DNA from: Arthrobacter sp. FW305-BF8
Lineage (GTDB): Bacteria; Actinomycetota; Actinomycetes; Actinomycetales; Micrococcaceae
Direction of reading: 5' to 3'
Assembly: GCF_021789315.1 (NCBI RefSeq)
Contig: NZ_CP084561.1
Location: 1,612,001-1,676,000, forward strand
DNA length: 64,000 nucleotides
The position numbers and the translations under genes were made by a program. This document shows positions 51,197 through 62,516 of this stretch, piece after piece. Within the stretch, counting starts at the first letter, position 1; every line of letters begins with the position of its first letter. The notes beneath the pieces were generated by a model, which made no database searches, was not told where the DNA came from, and saw only the letters and a program-made list of their open reading frames with translations.

Positions 51197-53394
51197 GAGG
51201 CCTCCGCTGTCTGAAGAAGACTGGTGACCGGGGTGGCGACTGCCAGCCGGACCCACACTTTGTTGAACTTGAATTCGGGCATCCCCGAGATGGGATCCGT
51301 GGCCGCTTCCGTCAGCCGGTTCGCGCTCTCCAGTTCCGGAAAGTGGAACGGCAGGAACACGGTTTCGGGGCGGATGGCGGTGCTGAGCTCGGCCCGGCAG
51401 ACCACCTCGCCGCGCTCGTTAGCCACCGAGACCTCTGCGCCGTCGGTGATGCCCATGGCCGCCGCGGCGGCCGGATGGATCTGCATCCTGGCTTCGGGCT
51501 GGGCGGCCAGGAGCTCCGCCACCCGCCGTGTCTGGGCGCCGGACTGGTAGTGCTCCAGCAGCCGGCCGGTGATAAGGGTCATGGGCTTGGCGGCGGGGTC
51601 GGGATTCGCAGTTGGAGTACGACGGCGGCGGGGCACCACCGGGGTCATGACTGCCTTGCCGTCCGGGTGGGCAAAGCTGTCCAGGAACAGGCGCGGAGTT
51701 CCGGTGCTGCCGGCAGGGTAGGGCCAGTACGCGGCTGCGCCGCTGTCCAGCATGGCGTAGTCGATGCCGGAGTAGTCGGCCGCGCCGCCGGCGGAGGCCA
51801 GGCGCAGCTCCTCGAAGACGGTCTCCGGATGATCGCTGTACGTGGACGGTGCCTCGAGTGCCTCGGCCAGCCGGGCCATGATCCACAGCTCGCTGCGGGC
51901 GCCGGCAGGCGGCTGGATCGCCTGGCGGCGGCGGAGGACGCGGCCTTCGAGGTTGGTCAGGGTGCCTTCCTCCTCGGCCCACTGCAGCACCGGCAGGACG
52001 AGGTCGGCCTCGGCAGCGGTCTCGGACATGAAGAAGTCGCAGACCACCAGGAAATCCAGGCTGCGGAGCCCGCGGATGACGGCATTGGCGTCGGGCGAGG
52101 CGACGGCGATGTTGGAGGCGTGCACAAAAAGGCAGCGGACGCCGTCGGGCTGTCCCAGTGACTTGAGCAACTGCACGGCCGGCAGGCCGGGACCGGGGAT
52201 GAGGGACTCATCCACGCCCCAGACCGAGGCCATGTGTGCCCGGGCGGCAGGGTCGGTGATCTTGCGGTAGCCGGGCAGCTGGTCGGCCTTCTGGCCGTGT
52301 TCGCGGCCGCCCTGGCCGTTGCCCTGGCCGGTGAGGGTGCCGTAGCCGCTGCGGGCGCTGCCGGGCAGGCCCAGCAGGAGGCTGAGGTTGATGGCCGCCG
52401 TGGCGGTGTCGGTGCCGTCCACGTGCTGCTCCACGCCGCGTCCGGTCAGGATGTAGCTGCCGCCCCCGCGGGCGCCGGCGGCAAGCCGCCGGGCCGTCTC
52501 GCGGATGAGGTCCGCGGGAACGCCGGTGATGGACTGGACCCGCTCCGGCCAGTAGGCGTTGACGGATCGGACCACGGCGTCGAAGCCGGTGGTGCGTGCC
52601 TGGACGTAGTCCGCGTCGAGGAGGCCTTCGTGGATCACCACGTGGGAGATGCCCAGCAGGAGGGTGAGGTCGGTGCCCGGCAGGGGCTGCAGGTGGATGC
52701 CGCCGCCGTCGGAAGTGAACTTGGCCGTGGCGGAACGCCGCGGGTCCACCACAATGAAACCGCCGGCGTCGCGGACGCCCTGCAGGTGCTGGACGAACGG
52801 AGGCATGGTCTCGGCGACGTTGGAGCCGAGCATCAGAATGGTGCTGGCGGTGTCCAGGGCCTCAAGCGGGAAGGGCAGCCCGCGGTCCAGCCCGAAGGCC
52901 CGCATGCCCGCGGCAGCCGCCGACGACATGCAGAACCGGCCGTTGTAGTCGATCCGCGAAGTGCCCAGCGCGAGGCGGGCGAACTTGCCCAGCTGGTATG
53001 CCTTTTCGTTGGTGAGGCCGCCGCCGCCGAACACACCGACGGAGTCCGCGCCGTACCTGGCACGGGCGTCCTTGACGGCGGCGGTGACCCGGCGCAGGGC
53101 CTCGTCCCAGGAGATGGGGCGGAAGACGCCGTCGGGCCCCTTGAACATGGGCTCGGTGACGCGTCCGGGGTGCTGCAGGAGCGACGCGGACGTCCACCCC
53201 TTGCGGCAGAGGCCGCCGCGGTTGGTGGGGAAGTCGCGGCCGCTCACTTCAAGGGCCGGCGCAGCCGGCACGGGGCCTGGCCCCGGCTGCACAGCCGGGG
53301 TCAGGCCCGGAGCGGCCGGAGCCGCCGGGGACTTGAGCGTCATGGCGCACTGCAAGGCGCAGTAAGGGCAGTGCGTGTCGGCGCTTTTGGTCAT
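51193..53394 (-). CDS. nasC: Assimilatory nitrate reductase, molybdopterin catalytic subunit
   Basis: 733 residues of the molybdopterin oxidoreductase family. N-terminal [4Fe-4S] ligands CPYCALQC and GGLCRKGW with the following Lys; Mo-ligand Cys probably in GRFCMSSAAAAGMR; VVDPRRSATAKF, GQGNGQGGREHGQKADQLPG and a C-terminal MopB-type beta-barrel (LITGRLLEHYQSGAQTRR, EVSVANERGEVV). It reduces nitrate to nitrite in the cytoplasm; no Tat signal is present, supporting the assimilatory type. A Pro/Ala-rich insert (about residues 24-48) lies between the second and fourth Fe-S Cys. One base after the narK stop. Confidence 0.93.
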   Translation of the reverse strand: MTKSADTHCPYCALQCAMTLKSPAAPAAPGLTPAVQPGPGPVPAAPALEVSGRDFPTNRGGLCRKGWTSASLLQHPGRVTEPMFKGPDGVFRPISWDEALRRVTAAVKDARARYGADSVGVFGGGGLTNEKAYQLGKFARLALGTSRIDYNGRFCMSSAAAAGMRAFGLDRGLPFPLEALDTASTILMLGSNVAETMPPFVQHLQGVRDAGGFIVVDPRRSATAKFTSDGGGIHLQPLPGTDLTLLLGISHVVIHEGLLDADYVQARTTGFDAVVRSVNAYWPERVQSITGVPADLIRETARRLAAGARGGGSYILTGRGVEQHVDGTDTATAAINLSLLLGLPGSARSGYGTLTGQGNGQGGREHGQKADQLPGYRKITDPAARAHMASVWGVDESLIPGPGLPAVQLLKSLGQPDGVRCLFVHASNIAVASPDANAVIRGLRSLDFLVVCDFFMSETAAEADLVLPVLQWAEEEGTLTNLEGRVLRRRQAIQPPAGARSELWIMARLAEALEAPSTYSDHPETVFEELRLASAGGAADYSGIDYAMLDSGAAAYWPYPAGSTGTPRLFLDSFAHPDGKAVMTPVVPRRRRTPTANPDPAAKPMTLITGRLLEHYQSGAQTRRVAELLAAQPEARMQIHPAAAAAMGITDGAEVSVANERGEVVCRAELSTAIRPETVFLPFHFPELESANRLTEAATDPISGMPEFKFNKVWVRLAVATPVTSLLQTAEAS

Positions 53395-53395
53395 G

Positions 53396-54826
53396 TTAGA
53401 CGTGTCCCATCGCGTTTCGGTTGGCGTTGCGGATGTAGCAGAACCAGCAGACGGCGAGCATCAGGACGTACGCTCCGACGAAGCCGTAGAAGGCCGGGGT
53501 GTAGGAGCCGCTGGCCGTGTTGGAGGCGTTCAGCACCTGCGGGATGACGAATCCGCCGTAGGCGCCGATGGCGGAGATCAGGCCGAGCGCCGAGGAGGCC
53601 AGGCGCTGGGTCTGCACCGAGCTGGCTCCGGAGCGGGCCGCGCGGCTGGAGGTCGCAAAGATCACCGGGATCATGCGGTAGGTTGCGCCGTTTCCGAAGC
53701 CACTGGCAGTGAACAGCATCAGGAACAGGACCAGGAAGAGCCAGAAGTTCTTCAGCGGCAGCGTCCAGATCATCGTCAGCGTGATGACGGCCATGGCCGC
53801 GAACGCTGACACTGTCATCCGGGCCCCGCCCATGCGGTCAGCCATGCGGCCGCCATAGGGGCGGGCCAGCGAGCCGACCAGCGGGCCGAGGAAGGCCAGG
53901 GAAAGGGCCACGGCCCCGACCGAGATGGAGGAGAAGGCCGGGAAGTAGTCCTTGATGAGCTTGGGGAAGACGCCGGCGAAGCCGATGAAGGAGCCGAACG
54001 TTCCGATGTAGAGCAGCGCCATGACCCACAGGTGGGGTTCCTTGATCGCTGCGAGGGATCCGGCCACGTCGCCCTTGGCGCTCGTGAGGTTGTTCATGTA
54101 CTTGTAAGCGCCGAAGGCCGCCAGGAGGATCAGCGGCACCCACATGAGGCCCGCGACGGGGAGGTTGACAGTGCCGCCGGCCAGCAGCGTGATGGCGACC
54201 GGGACAGCTAGCTGTGCCACAGCTGCGCCGAGGTTGCCGCCGGCGGCGTTCAGGCCCAGGGCCCAGCCCTTTTCACGGGCGGGGTAGAAGAAGGTGATGT
54301 TGGCCATCGAGCTGGCGAAGTTGCCGCCGCCGAAGCCTGCAAGGGCCGCCACGAACAGCATGACGCCGAACGGCGTTTCCGGATTGGAGACGCACAGTGC
54401 GAGCCCGGTGGAGGGGATCAGCAGCAGCAGGGCGGAGACGATGGTCCAGTTCCGGCCGCCGAAGCGCGGAACCATGAACGTGTAGGGGATCCGGAGCGTG
54501 GCGCCGACGAGGCTCGGCATGGAGATCAGCCAGAAGATTTCGGACGTGCTGAACGTGAATCCTGCAGCAGGGAGCTGGACCACCACGATGGACCACAGCT
54601 GCCAGACGACGAAGCCAAGGAACTCGGCGAAGATGGACCAGTTGAGGTTGCGGCGCGCGATGAAGCGGCCTTGGGATTCCCACTGCTGCCTGTTCTCGGC
54701 GTCCCAGTTGGCGATCCAGCGTCCGGGACGCACTTCGAGAGCAAGAGTATCGGGTGCCTCGGTGGTGGTGGCAGCAAGACCGAGGGAATTGTGGGTTCCG
54801 GCGTCTGCGGTGCGGTCAGCAGTCAC
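53396..54826 (-). CDS. narK: Nitrate/nitrite transporter, NarK/NasA family (MFS)
   Basis: 476 residues, 12 membrane segments. The nitrate signature is clear in GFGGGNFASSMANITFFYPA and its second-half counterpart GFGNGATYRMIPVIF. Imports nitrate for the reductase encoded next. The GTG at 54826 has AAGGAGGT five bases upstream, a very strong site. First gene of narK-nasC-nasB, with one-base and four-base junctions. A possible GlnR-like half-site, GTCAC-AGCACG-TTAAC on the minus strand, lies at about 54896-54911. Confidence 0.94.
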   Translation of the reverse strand: MTADRTADAGTHNSLGLAATTTEAPDTLALEVRPGRWIANWDAENRQQWESQGRFIARRNLNWSIFAEFLGFVVWQLWSIVVVQLPAAGFTFSTSEIFWLISMPSLVGATLRIPYTFMVPRFGGRNWTIVSALLLLIPSTGLALCVSNPETPFGVMLFVAALAGFGGGNFASSMANITFFYPAREKGWALGLNAAGGNLGAAVAQLAVPVAITLLAGGTVNLPVAGLMWVPLILLAAFGAYKYMNNLTSAKGDVAGSLAAIKEPHLWVMALLYIGTFGSFIGFAGVFPKLIKDYFPAFSSISVGAVALSLAFLGPLVGSLARPYGGRMADRMGGARMTVSAFAAMAVITLTMIWTLPLKNFWLFLVLFLMLFTASGFGNGATYRMIPVIFATSSRAARSGASSVQTQRLASSALGLISAIGAYGGFVIPQVLNASNTASGSYTPAFYGFVGAYVLMLAVCWFCYIRNANRNAMGHV

Positions 54827-55106
54827 GGTTTACCTCCTTGGGGAATGGTGTCCTTCCAAGGTAGGGATGGCGCGTTTCGCAGACGGTCGCCGTTTGTTAA
54901 CGTGCTGTGACATTTGCCTATCAGCCCGCTTCGGGCGGAGTTAGGCTTGCAGGACGACCTCATGCTGAGACAACTCTCAAAGTCCGTATACTGGACCGCT
55001 TGTCCGTTGCGTGGACGGCGGGAACTAAGATTGAACTCTGTTTTATCCCCATGTTTGGAGGGGCTTCCGAGCGAGGTCCATCCAGCTCTCATGAAAGCGT
55101 CCCCAC

Positions 55107-56519
55107 ATGTCATCGCCTGCAACGTCAACGGAACATGGCACCGCCAAACCGGTGAACTCCAAGGGCAAAGTGATCTTTGCCAGCCTCATCGGAACGACGA
55201 TCGAGTTCTATGACTTCTACATCTACGCAACCGCGTCGGTGCTGGTCTTCCCCAAGCTGTTCTTCCCCCAGGCCACGGAGATCAACGCCCTCCTGAGCTC
55301 TTTCGCAATTTTCGGCGTCGCGTTCGTCGCCCGGCCCATCGGCTCGGTCCTGTTCGGACACTTTGGCGACAAGTTCGGCCGCAAGGGCACCCTGGTGGCC
55401 TCCCTCCTCACCATGGGGCTGGCCACGTTCTTCATCGGGCTGCTGCCGACCGCCTCCGTGGCTGGCTGGACGGTCCTCGCGCCGCTGATGCTGGTCCTGC
55501 TGCGCTTTGCCCAGGGGCTCGCGCTCGGCGGTGAGTGGTCCGGCGCGGCGCTGCTGGCCACGGAGAACGCCCCCGAAGGCAAGCGCGCCATCTACGGCAC
55601 ATTTCCGCAGCTCGGTGCCCCCATTGGCTTCATCCTGGCCAACCTGCTCTTCATCTGGTTCAACGCCGCCCTCAGCCCGGAGGAATTTACGGCCTGGGGC
55701 TGGCGGGTCCCGTTCCTGCTCAGCGCCGTCCTGGTGATTGTGGGCCTGTATGTGCGCCTCAAGCTCGTGGAAAGTGTCTCGTTCCAGAAGGTCCTGAAAG
55801 AAGACAAGGTGGCCAAGGTTCCGTTCGCGGCGACCTTCAAGAACCACTGGCGCCCGGTGCTGGCCGGAACCTTCATCATGCTGGCCACGTACGTGCTGTT
55901 CTACATCATGACCTCCTTCACCCTCACGTACGGCACCAAGCCCGCGTCCCTTGAAGCCGCCCAGGCCGCCGCGGAGAAGGCCGGCAAGCCGATGTCCGCT
56001 GCCGAAATTGCCAGCTTCGTTCCCGGCCTGGGTGTTCCCCGCGGTGACTTCCTCTGGATGCTGATCCTCGGTGTCGTCTTCTTCGGTATCTTCACCCTCG
56101 TGTCCGGCCCGCTGGCCGAGAAGTGGGGCCGCCGCAAGTTCCTCATGGGGGTCACCGTGGGCATCTTTGTGTTCGGCGCGCTCTGGTTCACCATGTTCGG
56201 ACCCGGCCCGGGAGCGGCAATCGTCGGCCTCATCGTCGGCTTCACGCTGATGGGCCTGACCTTCGGCCCGATGGCCGCGATCCTGCCGGAGCTGTTCCCG
56301 TCCAATGTGCGCTACACCGGCTCGGCCGTGGCGTACAACCTGTCCAGCGTCATCGGCGCCGCCCCGGCGTCGTTCATTGCCATAGCCCTGTGGCAGGCGA
56401 CTGGCGGCAGCACCTGGCTCGTCGGCGTCTACATGGCGGCCGCTGCCGTGCTGACGTTCATCGCGCTGTGGATCACCCGCGAAACCAAGAACACGGACTA
56501 CGAGAACAACGTGGCCTGA
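55107..56519 (+). CDS. MFS transporter, metabolite:H+ symporter (MHS) family
   Basis: 470 residues, 12 membrane segments. IGTTIEFYDFYIYATASVLVF start, GHFGDKFGRKGTL between helices 2 and 3, RFAQGLALGGEWSGAALLATE in helix 4-5, and AEKWGRRKFL in the second half put it in the MHS group. A hydrophilic loop of ~40 residues (about 275-315) follows helix 7. Substrate unknown; organic acids or betaine are typical. ATG 55107; TATACT at 54987-54992 is the best -10 upstream. Divergent from narK across 280 bases. Ends at a strong terminator. Confidence 0.9.
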   Translation: MSSPATSTEHGTAKPVNSKGKVIFASLIGTTIEFYDFYIYATASVLVFPKLFFPQATEINALLSSFAIFGVAFVARPIGSVLFGHFGDKFGRKGTLVASLLTMGLATFFIGLLPTASVAGWTVLAPLMLVLLRFAQGLALGGEWSGAALLATENAPEGKRAIYGTFPQLGAPIGFILANLLFIWFNAALSPEEFTAWGWRVPFLLSAVLVIVGLYVRLKLVESVSFQKVLKEDKVAKVPFAATFKNHWRPVLAGTFIMLATYVLFYIMTSFTLTYGTKPASLEAAQAAAEKAGKPMSAAEIASFVPGLGVPRGDFLWMLILGVVFFGIFTLVSGPLAEKWGRRKFLMGVTVGIFVFGALWFTMFGPGPGAAIVGLIVGFTLMGLTFGPMAAILPELFPSNVRYTGSAVAYNLSSVIGAAPASFIAIALWQATGGSTWLVGVYMAAAAVLTFIALWITRETKNTDYENNVA

Positions 56520-56542
56520 TTCCCAGGTTTGGATGCATCAAC

Positions 56543-56577
56543 GAAAATGCCCGGTGTGGATCACACCGGGCATTTTC
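56543..56577. terminator. Bidirectional terminator
   Basis: A 16-bp perfect stem GAAAATGCCCGGTGTG (56543-56558) / 56562-56577 around a 3-base loop, with A-run and T-run at the ends so it works in both directions. Separates the MHS gene from the convergent carboxylase gene. Confidence 0.9.
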
Positions 56578-56595
56578 ATGTGCTGTTTCAGTTTC

Positions 56596-56623
56596 GATCG
56601 GCTGAGTTTCCGATCGGCTGAGT
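56596..56623. repeat. Short tandem duplication GATCGGCTGAGT
   Basis: GATCGGCTGAGT at 56596-56607 and again at 56612-56623, period 16 bases, non-coding. Confidence 0.6.
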
Positions 56624-56635
56624 CGTCGGTCCGCC

Positions 56636-58447
<1,812 letters not shown>

Positions 58448-58549
58448 GGCGTCTCCTTCTTTCCTTCAGGGAGCCTAGCCTGATTTTGAGGATTCCGCCG
58501 ATATTACTGGCGGAATCCCCGGGTAAGAGGCCCGGCCTTTGTAGGGAAG

Positions 58550-59209
58550 CTACAACTCCCCGGGAATTGCCGACTCCGGCAGGTCCTGCCAGAACTCCGT
58601 GATGCTCACGTTCGCCTGGGCCAGCAGGGAGCGCAGGGTGGATACCGACAATCCGACGACGGCGTGCGGGTCGCCGTCGACTTTCCGGATGAAGGCGCCC
58701 CCCAGGCCGTCGATCGTGAAGGAGCCCGCGCAGTTCAGTGGCTCGCCGGTGGCGATGTAGGCGTCGATCTCCGCGAGCTCCATCTCCATGAAGTGCACTT
58801 CGGCGGAGGCGACGCTGCCCAGTGTGGCGCCGGAGCCGCCGTCGTCGTCCGTATCGCGGCAGTCCACCAGCCAGTGGCCGGTGTGCAGGACCCCGCTGCT
58901 GCCGCTCATCCGCAGCATCCGCTGCCGGGCGACGTCCACGGTGTAGGGCTTGCCGTGCGACTCGCCGTCGAACTCGAAGACGGAATCGCAGCCGAGCACC
59001 AATGCCCCCTCGGCTTCCGGGAGCGAGGCGACGGCCTCAGCCTTGGCGCGGGCGAGGAGCAGGGCGGTGTCGTGCGGATCGGTCACGCCGTAGCGTTCCT
59101 GCACGGCGTCCTCGTCGACGTCGGACACGAGGACCTCGTGTTCGATGCCGGCCTCAGCCAGGAGTTTGGTGCGGGCGGGGGACTGGGAGGCAAGGATGAG
59201 GCGGGTCAC
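58550..59209 (-). CDS. maf: Maf-family nucleoside triphosphate pyrophosphatase
   Basis: 219 residues. Signature LILASQSPARTKLLAEAGI at the start, the catalytic Asp/Lys blocks VLGCDSVFEFDGESHGKP and YIATGEPLNCAGSFTIDGLG, and IRKVDGDPHAVVGLS. It hydrolyses non-canonical or modified nucleotides (m5UTP, dTTP, UTP) to the monophosphate. GTG 59209, preceded by TAGGCT at six bases and no ribosome site. In actinobacteria maf is often next to acyl-CoA carboxylase genes, as here. Confidence 0.94.
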   Translation of the reverse strand: MTRLILASQSPARTKLLAEAGIEHEVLVSDVDEDAVQERYGVTDPHDTALLLARAKAEAVASLPEAEGALVLGCDSVFEFDGESHGKPYTVDVARQRMLRMSGSSGVLHTGHWLVDCRDTDDDGGSGATLGSVASAEVHFMEMELAEIDAYIATGEPLNCAGSFTIDGLGGAFIRKVDGDPHAVVGLSVSTLRSLLAQANVSITEFWQDLPESAIPGEL

Positions 59210-59215
59210 CGCTCA

Positions 59216-59221
59216 AGCCTA
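59216..59221 (-). promoter_or_regulatory. Candidate -10 element of maf, leaderless arrangement
   Basis: On the minus strand TAGGCT, six bases (TGAGCG), GTG 59209. Overlaps the stop codon of the MMPL gene. Confidence 0.45.
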
Positions 59222-61762
59222 GCGCGCGCCGACCTCCGCGGGCTCGGCATCCGGCTCATCGCTGGCGGCGGGTGCGGGCCTGCCGAGTTTCGCCCCTTCC
59301 ACGTCCACGTCCGGCAGGATGCGGTCCAGCCAGCGCGGCAGCCACCACGCCTTCTCGCCGAGGAGGTACATGACTGCCGGAACGATCGTCATCCGTACCA
59401 CGAAGGCGTCAACCAGCACGCCGAATGCCATCGCGAAGCCGAGCGGGCGGACCATGTTCAGATGCGAGAAGATGAAGCCCGCGAAGACGCTGACCATGAT
59501 GATGGCGGCTGCGGTAACCACCGCGGAAGCGTGGCTGAAGCCGGTGCGGACGGCGTGCTTCGCGGACTCGCCGTGCATGAAGGACTCACGCATGCCCGAG
59601 GCGATGAACACCTGGTAGTCCATGGCCAGCCCGAACAGGACGCCGATCAGGATGATCGGCAGGAAGCTCAGCACGGCGCCGGGGTTGTCGACGCCGAACA
59701 CCGCACCCAGCCAGCCCCACTGGTACACGGCCACCACGGCGCCGAAGGCGGCCGCAAGGGACAGCAGGAAGCCGCCGGTTGCCAGCAGCGGCACCACGAT
59801 CGAGCGGAACACCAGCAGCAGCAGGATCAGTGAGAGCCCCACGACGATGGCCAGATACGACGGCAGGGCGTCGCCCAGCTTCGTGGAAACGTCGATGTTG
59901 CCTGCCGTCTGGCCCGTGAGTCCGATGCTGGCTCCGGTGGAGTCCTCGATCACGGCCTTCTCGGCGCGGATGTCGGACACCACCTTCACGGTGCTGGCGC
60001 TCGCCGGCCCTTCCTTCGGGATGACCTGGAACACCGCCGTCCCGCGGTCCTCACTCAGTGCCACCGGGATGACTGCAGTCACGTTCTCCGTTTTGCGCAG
60101 GATGTCCGCAACGTCCAGCTGCTTGGCCGTTGCTTCGGTTTCACTCAGGCCCTCAGGGAAGTCGCCCACCACGATGATCGGTCCCGTCATGCCTTCGCCG
60201 AAGCTGCGCTTGGTGGCATCGTAGGCCTTGAACGCCTGGGAATCGGCAGGTTCCGAGCCGCCGTCGGGCAGCGCGAGCCGCAGCTGGGCAGCGGGCAGCG
60301 CCACAATGCCCAGCGCCAGGACCCCGGCCAGCAGGGCCAGTACCGGGTGCCTGGTGACGAGTCCGCCCCAGCCGTGGCTGCTGCGGTGTTCGTCCTTGGC
60401 GCGGTCCTCCGCCTCCCTGTTGGGGTCGGCGTTGTGCCTCGCGGCCTTGGCCCAGGCGCGCTTGGAGATCAGCTTGCTGCCCATGAACGAGAGGATTGCC
60501 GGCGTCAGCGTCAGGGCGACGAGGACGGCGACCGCGACGGTGCCGGCCGCGGACACGCCCATGACCCCCAGGAACGGAAGCCCCGGGACCACCAGTGCCG
60601 CGAGGGCGATGATGACCGTCAGTCCGGCAAAGAGCACGGCATTGCCGGAGGTTCCGGTGGCACGGGCCACCGACTCCTCCGCGTCCATGCCTGCCAGCAG
60701 CTGGCCTCGGTGGCGGTTGACGATGAACAGCGAGTAGTCGATGCCGACGGCGAGGCCCAGCATGAGCGCGAGCATCGGGGAAATGGAACTCATGTCAATG
60801 AGGCCGCTCAGTGCCATGGTGGCGCCCACGCCCACCGCCACGCCGATCACGGCCATCAGCAGCGGCAGCCCGGCGGCCACCAGTGTCCCGAGCATGATGA
60901 TCAGGACCAGCGCCGCCACGCCGATGCCGATGATCTCAGCCACGCCGAAGATCTCGGAGACGTCCTCGCTGATTTCCTTGCTGGGCAGCGCGGTAACTCC
61001 GGCCGAGGAAACCTCCTGCACGATGTCCTGGACTTCCTGGCGCACTTTGGGGTCCAGTCCGTTGATGGAGGTCTTGAACTGGACCTGCGCAATGGCCGCC
61101 TTGCCGTCCTCCGAAACGAAACGCAACCCCTGCGAAGCCTCGACCTGGCGCTTGGCCAGCTCCAGCCTGGCCGCACCGGCCTGCAGTTCCCTGGTGCCGG
61201 CGTCGAGCTTTTCCTGGCCTGCGGCCAGGGCGGCCTTCTGCTGGCCCAGCTGGGCCTCGATGGCCGACGCCGGGAGCCCGGCAGCGGTCATCTGCGCCTC
61301 GGCCGCGGCCAGCTGTTCCTTACCGGCGGCCAATTCGGCCGCGGCCTTGTCCAGTGCGGCCTTGCCCGCGGTTGCCTTGGCCTCGCCGGCGGCGAGATCT
61401 GCGCCAGCCTTGTCCAGTTGGGCCTGCGTGGCGAACGGGTCGACGGTTCCCCGGACATCCGGGAGGGCCTCAAGCTTGGTGAGGGCAGCGGACACCGCGT
61501 CCTTGCCCGCCTGGCGGAACTGGGCGTCCTTGGCCTGGAAGACTACCCCGGCCGAGCCGCCGGATGACGCCGGCAGCTCCTTTTGGAGCTTGTCGGCCAT
61601 CTGCTGGGTTTCCGTGCCGGGAATCTGGAAGTTATTGGACAGCGCGCCGGAAAAGGCTGCCGCTGCGCCGCCGACTGCCAGCAGGACCGCCAGCCAGAGC
61701 GAGACGACGAGCCACCGGTGACGGTAGGAAAACTTGCCGAGGCGGTACAGGAGAAGTGCCAT
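59219..61762 (-). CDS. MMPL-family RND-type membrane transporter
   Basis: 847 residues, 12 membrane helices in two sets. MALLLYRLGKFSYRHRWLVV start, GLAVGIDYSLFIVNRHRGQL and the C-terminal LFGLAMDYQVFIASGMRESF carry the family Asp-Tyr pairs for proton relay. The first extracytoplasmic loop (about residues 85-205) is Ala/Lys/Glu/Gln-rich and strongly predicted as a long coiled coil, as in YdgH-type MMPLs. Likely exports a lipid or drug. It starts one base after the TetR stop, so it is cotranscribed with and probably controlled by that regulator. Confidence 0.92.
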   Translation of the reverse strand: MALLLYRLGKFSYRHRWLVVSLWLAVLLAVGGAAAAFSGALSNNFQIPGTETQQMADKLQKELPASSGGSAGVVFQAKDAQFRQAGKDAVSAALTKLEALPDVRGTVDPFATQAQLDKAGADLAAGEAKATAGKAALDKAAAELAAGKEQLAAAEAQMTAAGLPASAIEAQLGQQKAALAAGQEKLDAGTRELQAGAARLELAKRQVEASQGLRFVSEDGKAAIAQVQFKTSINGLDPKVRQEVQDIVQEVSSAGVTALPSKEISEDVSEIFGVAEIIGIGVAALVLIIMLGTLVAAGLPLLMAVIGVAVGVGATMALSGLIDMSSISPMLALMLGLAVGIDYSLFIVNRHRGQLLAGMDAEESVARATGTSGNAVLFAGLTVIIALAALVVPGLPFLGVMGVSAAGTVAVAVLVALTLTPAILSFMGSKLISKRAWAKAARHNADPNREAEDRAKDEHRSSHGWGGLVTRHPVLALLAGVLALGIVALPAAQLRLALPDGGSEPADSQAFKAYDATKRSFGEGMTGPIIVVGDFPEGLSETEATAKQLDVADILRKTENVTAVIPVALSEDRGTAVFQVIPKEGPASASTVKVVSDIRAEKAVIEDSTGASIGLTGQTAGNIDVSTKLGDALPSYLAIVVGLSLILLLLVFRSIVVPLLATGGFLLSLAAAFGAVVAVYQWGWLGAVFGVDNPGAVLSFLPIILIGVLFGLAMDYQVFIASGMRESFMHGESAKHAVRTGFSHASAVVTAAAIIMVSVFAGFIFSHLNMVRPLGFAMAFGVLVDAFVVRMTIVPAVMYLLGEKAWWLPRWLDRILPDVDVEGAKLGRPAPAASDEPDAEPAEVGAR

Positions 61763-61763
61763 G

Positions 61764-62510
61764 TCAGGACCGTTCTGCGTTGCGGGTGGAAGGTTTGGCG
61801 GGGGATTGCTTCGACGGCGGGTCCGACGGAGGGCCGGCGAAACCGGATCCGAGGAGCCCCATCGAATCGATGAGCAGTTGGCGGAGGATCGCCAGTGACT
61901 CGGGGGAGAGATCGGGGCCGCAGCGCCGGAACCACACGTCCATGGCAGCTTTGCCGCAGGAGACCACCGAACCTGCGAGGGCCCGGACGTAGAGCTCGTC
62001 CTGGTCGGTGACCTGTTCGGTCCGGGTGACCTGTTCGGTCCCGGTGCCCTGTTCAGTCCTGGGGTTCTGTGGGGAACGCTCGCGGGCCGCAGCAACTATC
62101 TGCTCGGTGCAGTGGTCCCAGGCCTCCAGCTCAGAGCGCGCCATGAGCGGATTGCCCTGGGTCAGGCCGAACAGCTCGGCGAGCGGCGCCACCGTCATGG
62201 GATCCGCCAGTGCCACCAGAGCGGCGCGGGCGGATTCGAGGATGGGTTCGTCAGCGGGCCGCCGGCGGAACTGTTCGAGGGCGCTGTCCAGGAAACCGTT
62301 GGTCACCGAGGCGATGGCGGCTTCGGTGCTGGTGAAGTAGTTGAAGAAGGTCCGGCGTGAGATGCCCGCCGCTTCCGCAATGTCCTCGATCGTGAACTTG
62401 CCGGGACCGTGGCGCCGTAGAAGGGCTAGCGTGGCGTCGGTTATTGCCTGCCTCGTGACAGCCTTGTTCAGCTCGCGGCGCGAGGAAGGCAAAGAAGTGG
62501 AAGCGGACAC
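61764..62510 (-). CDS. TetR/AcrR-family regulator of the MMPL exporter
   Basis: 248 residues. Helix-turn-helix FTIEDIAEAAGISRRTFFNYFTSTE (about 38-62), then a helical ligand domain. A hydrophilic stretch RTEQGTGTEQVTRTEQVT (about 150-168) is coded by three 18-bp tandem repeats and looks like a length-variable loop. The C-terminus is Pro/Ser-rich. GTG 62510 is preceded by TAGTGT at six bases; the operator-like dyad in the promoter suggests autorepression. One base separates its stop from the exporter start. Confidence 0.92.
   Translation of the reverse strand: MSASTSLPSSRRELNKAVTRQAITDATLALLRRHGPGKFTIEDIAEAAGISRRTFFNYFTSTEAAIASVTNGFLDSALEQFRRRPADEPILESARAALVALADPMTVAPLAELFGLTQGNPLMARSELEAWDHCTEQIVAAARERSPQNPRTEQGTGTEQVTRTEQVTDQDELYVRALAGSVVSCGKAAMDVWFRRCGPDLSPESLAILRQLLIDSMGLLGSGFAGPPSDPPSKQSPAKPSTRNAERS
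62007..62060. repeat. 18-bp tandem repeat, three units, inside the TetR gene
   Basis: GGTGACCTGTTCGGTCCG (62007-62024), an almost identical unit at 62025-62042 (last base differs) and a third with three changes at 62043-62060. Being a multiple of three it keeps the frame and encodes TEQVTR-like hexapeptides. Confidence 0.85.
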
Positions 62511-62516
62511 CCAATT

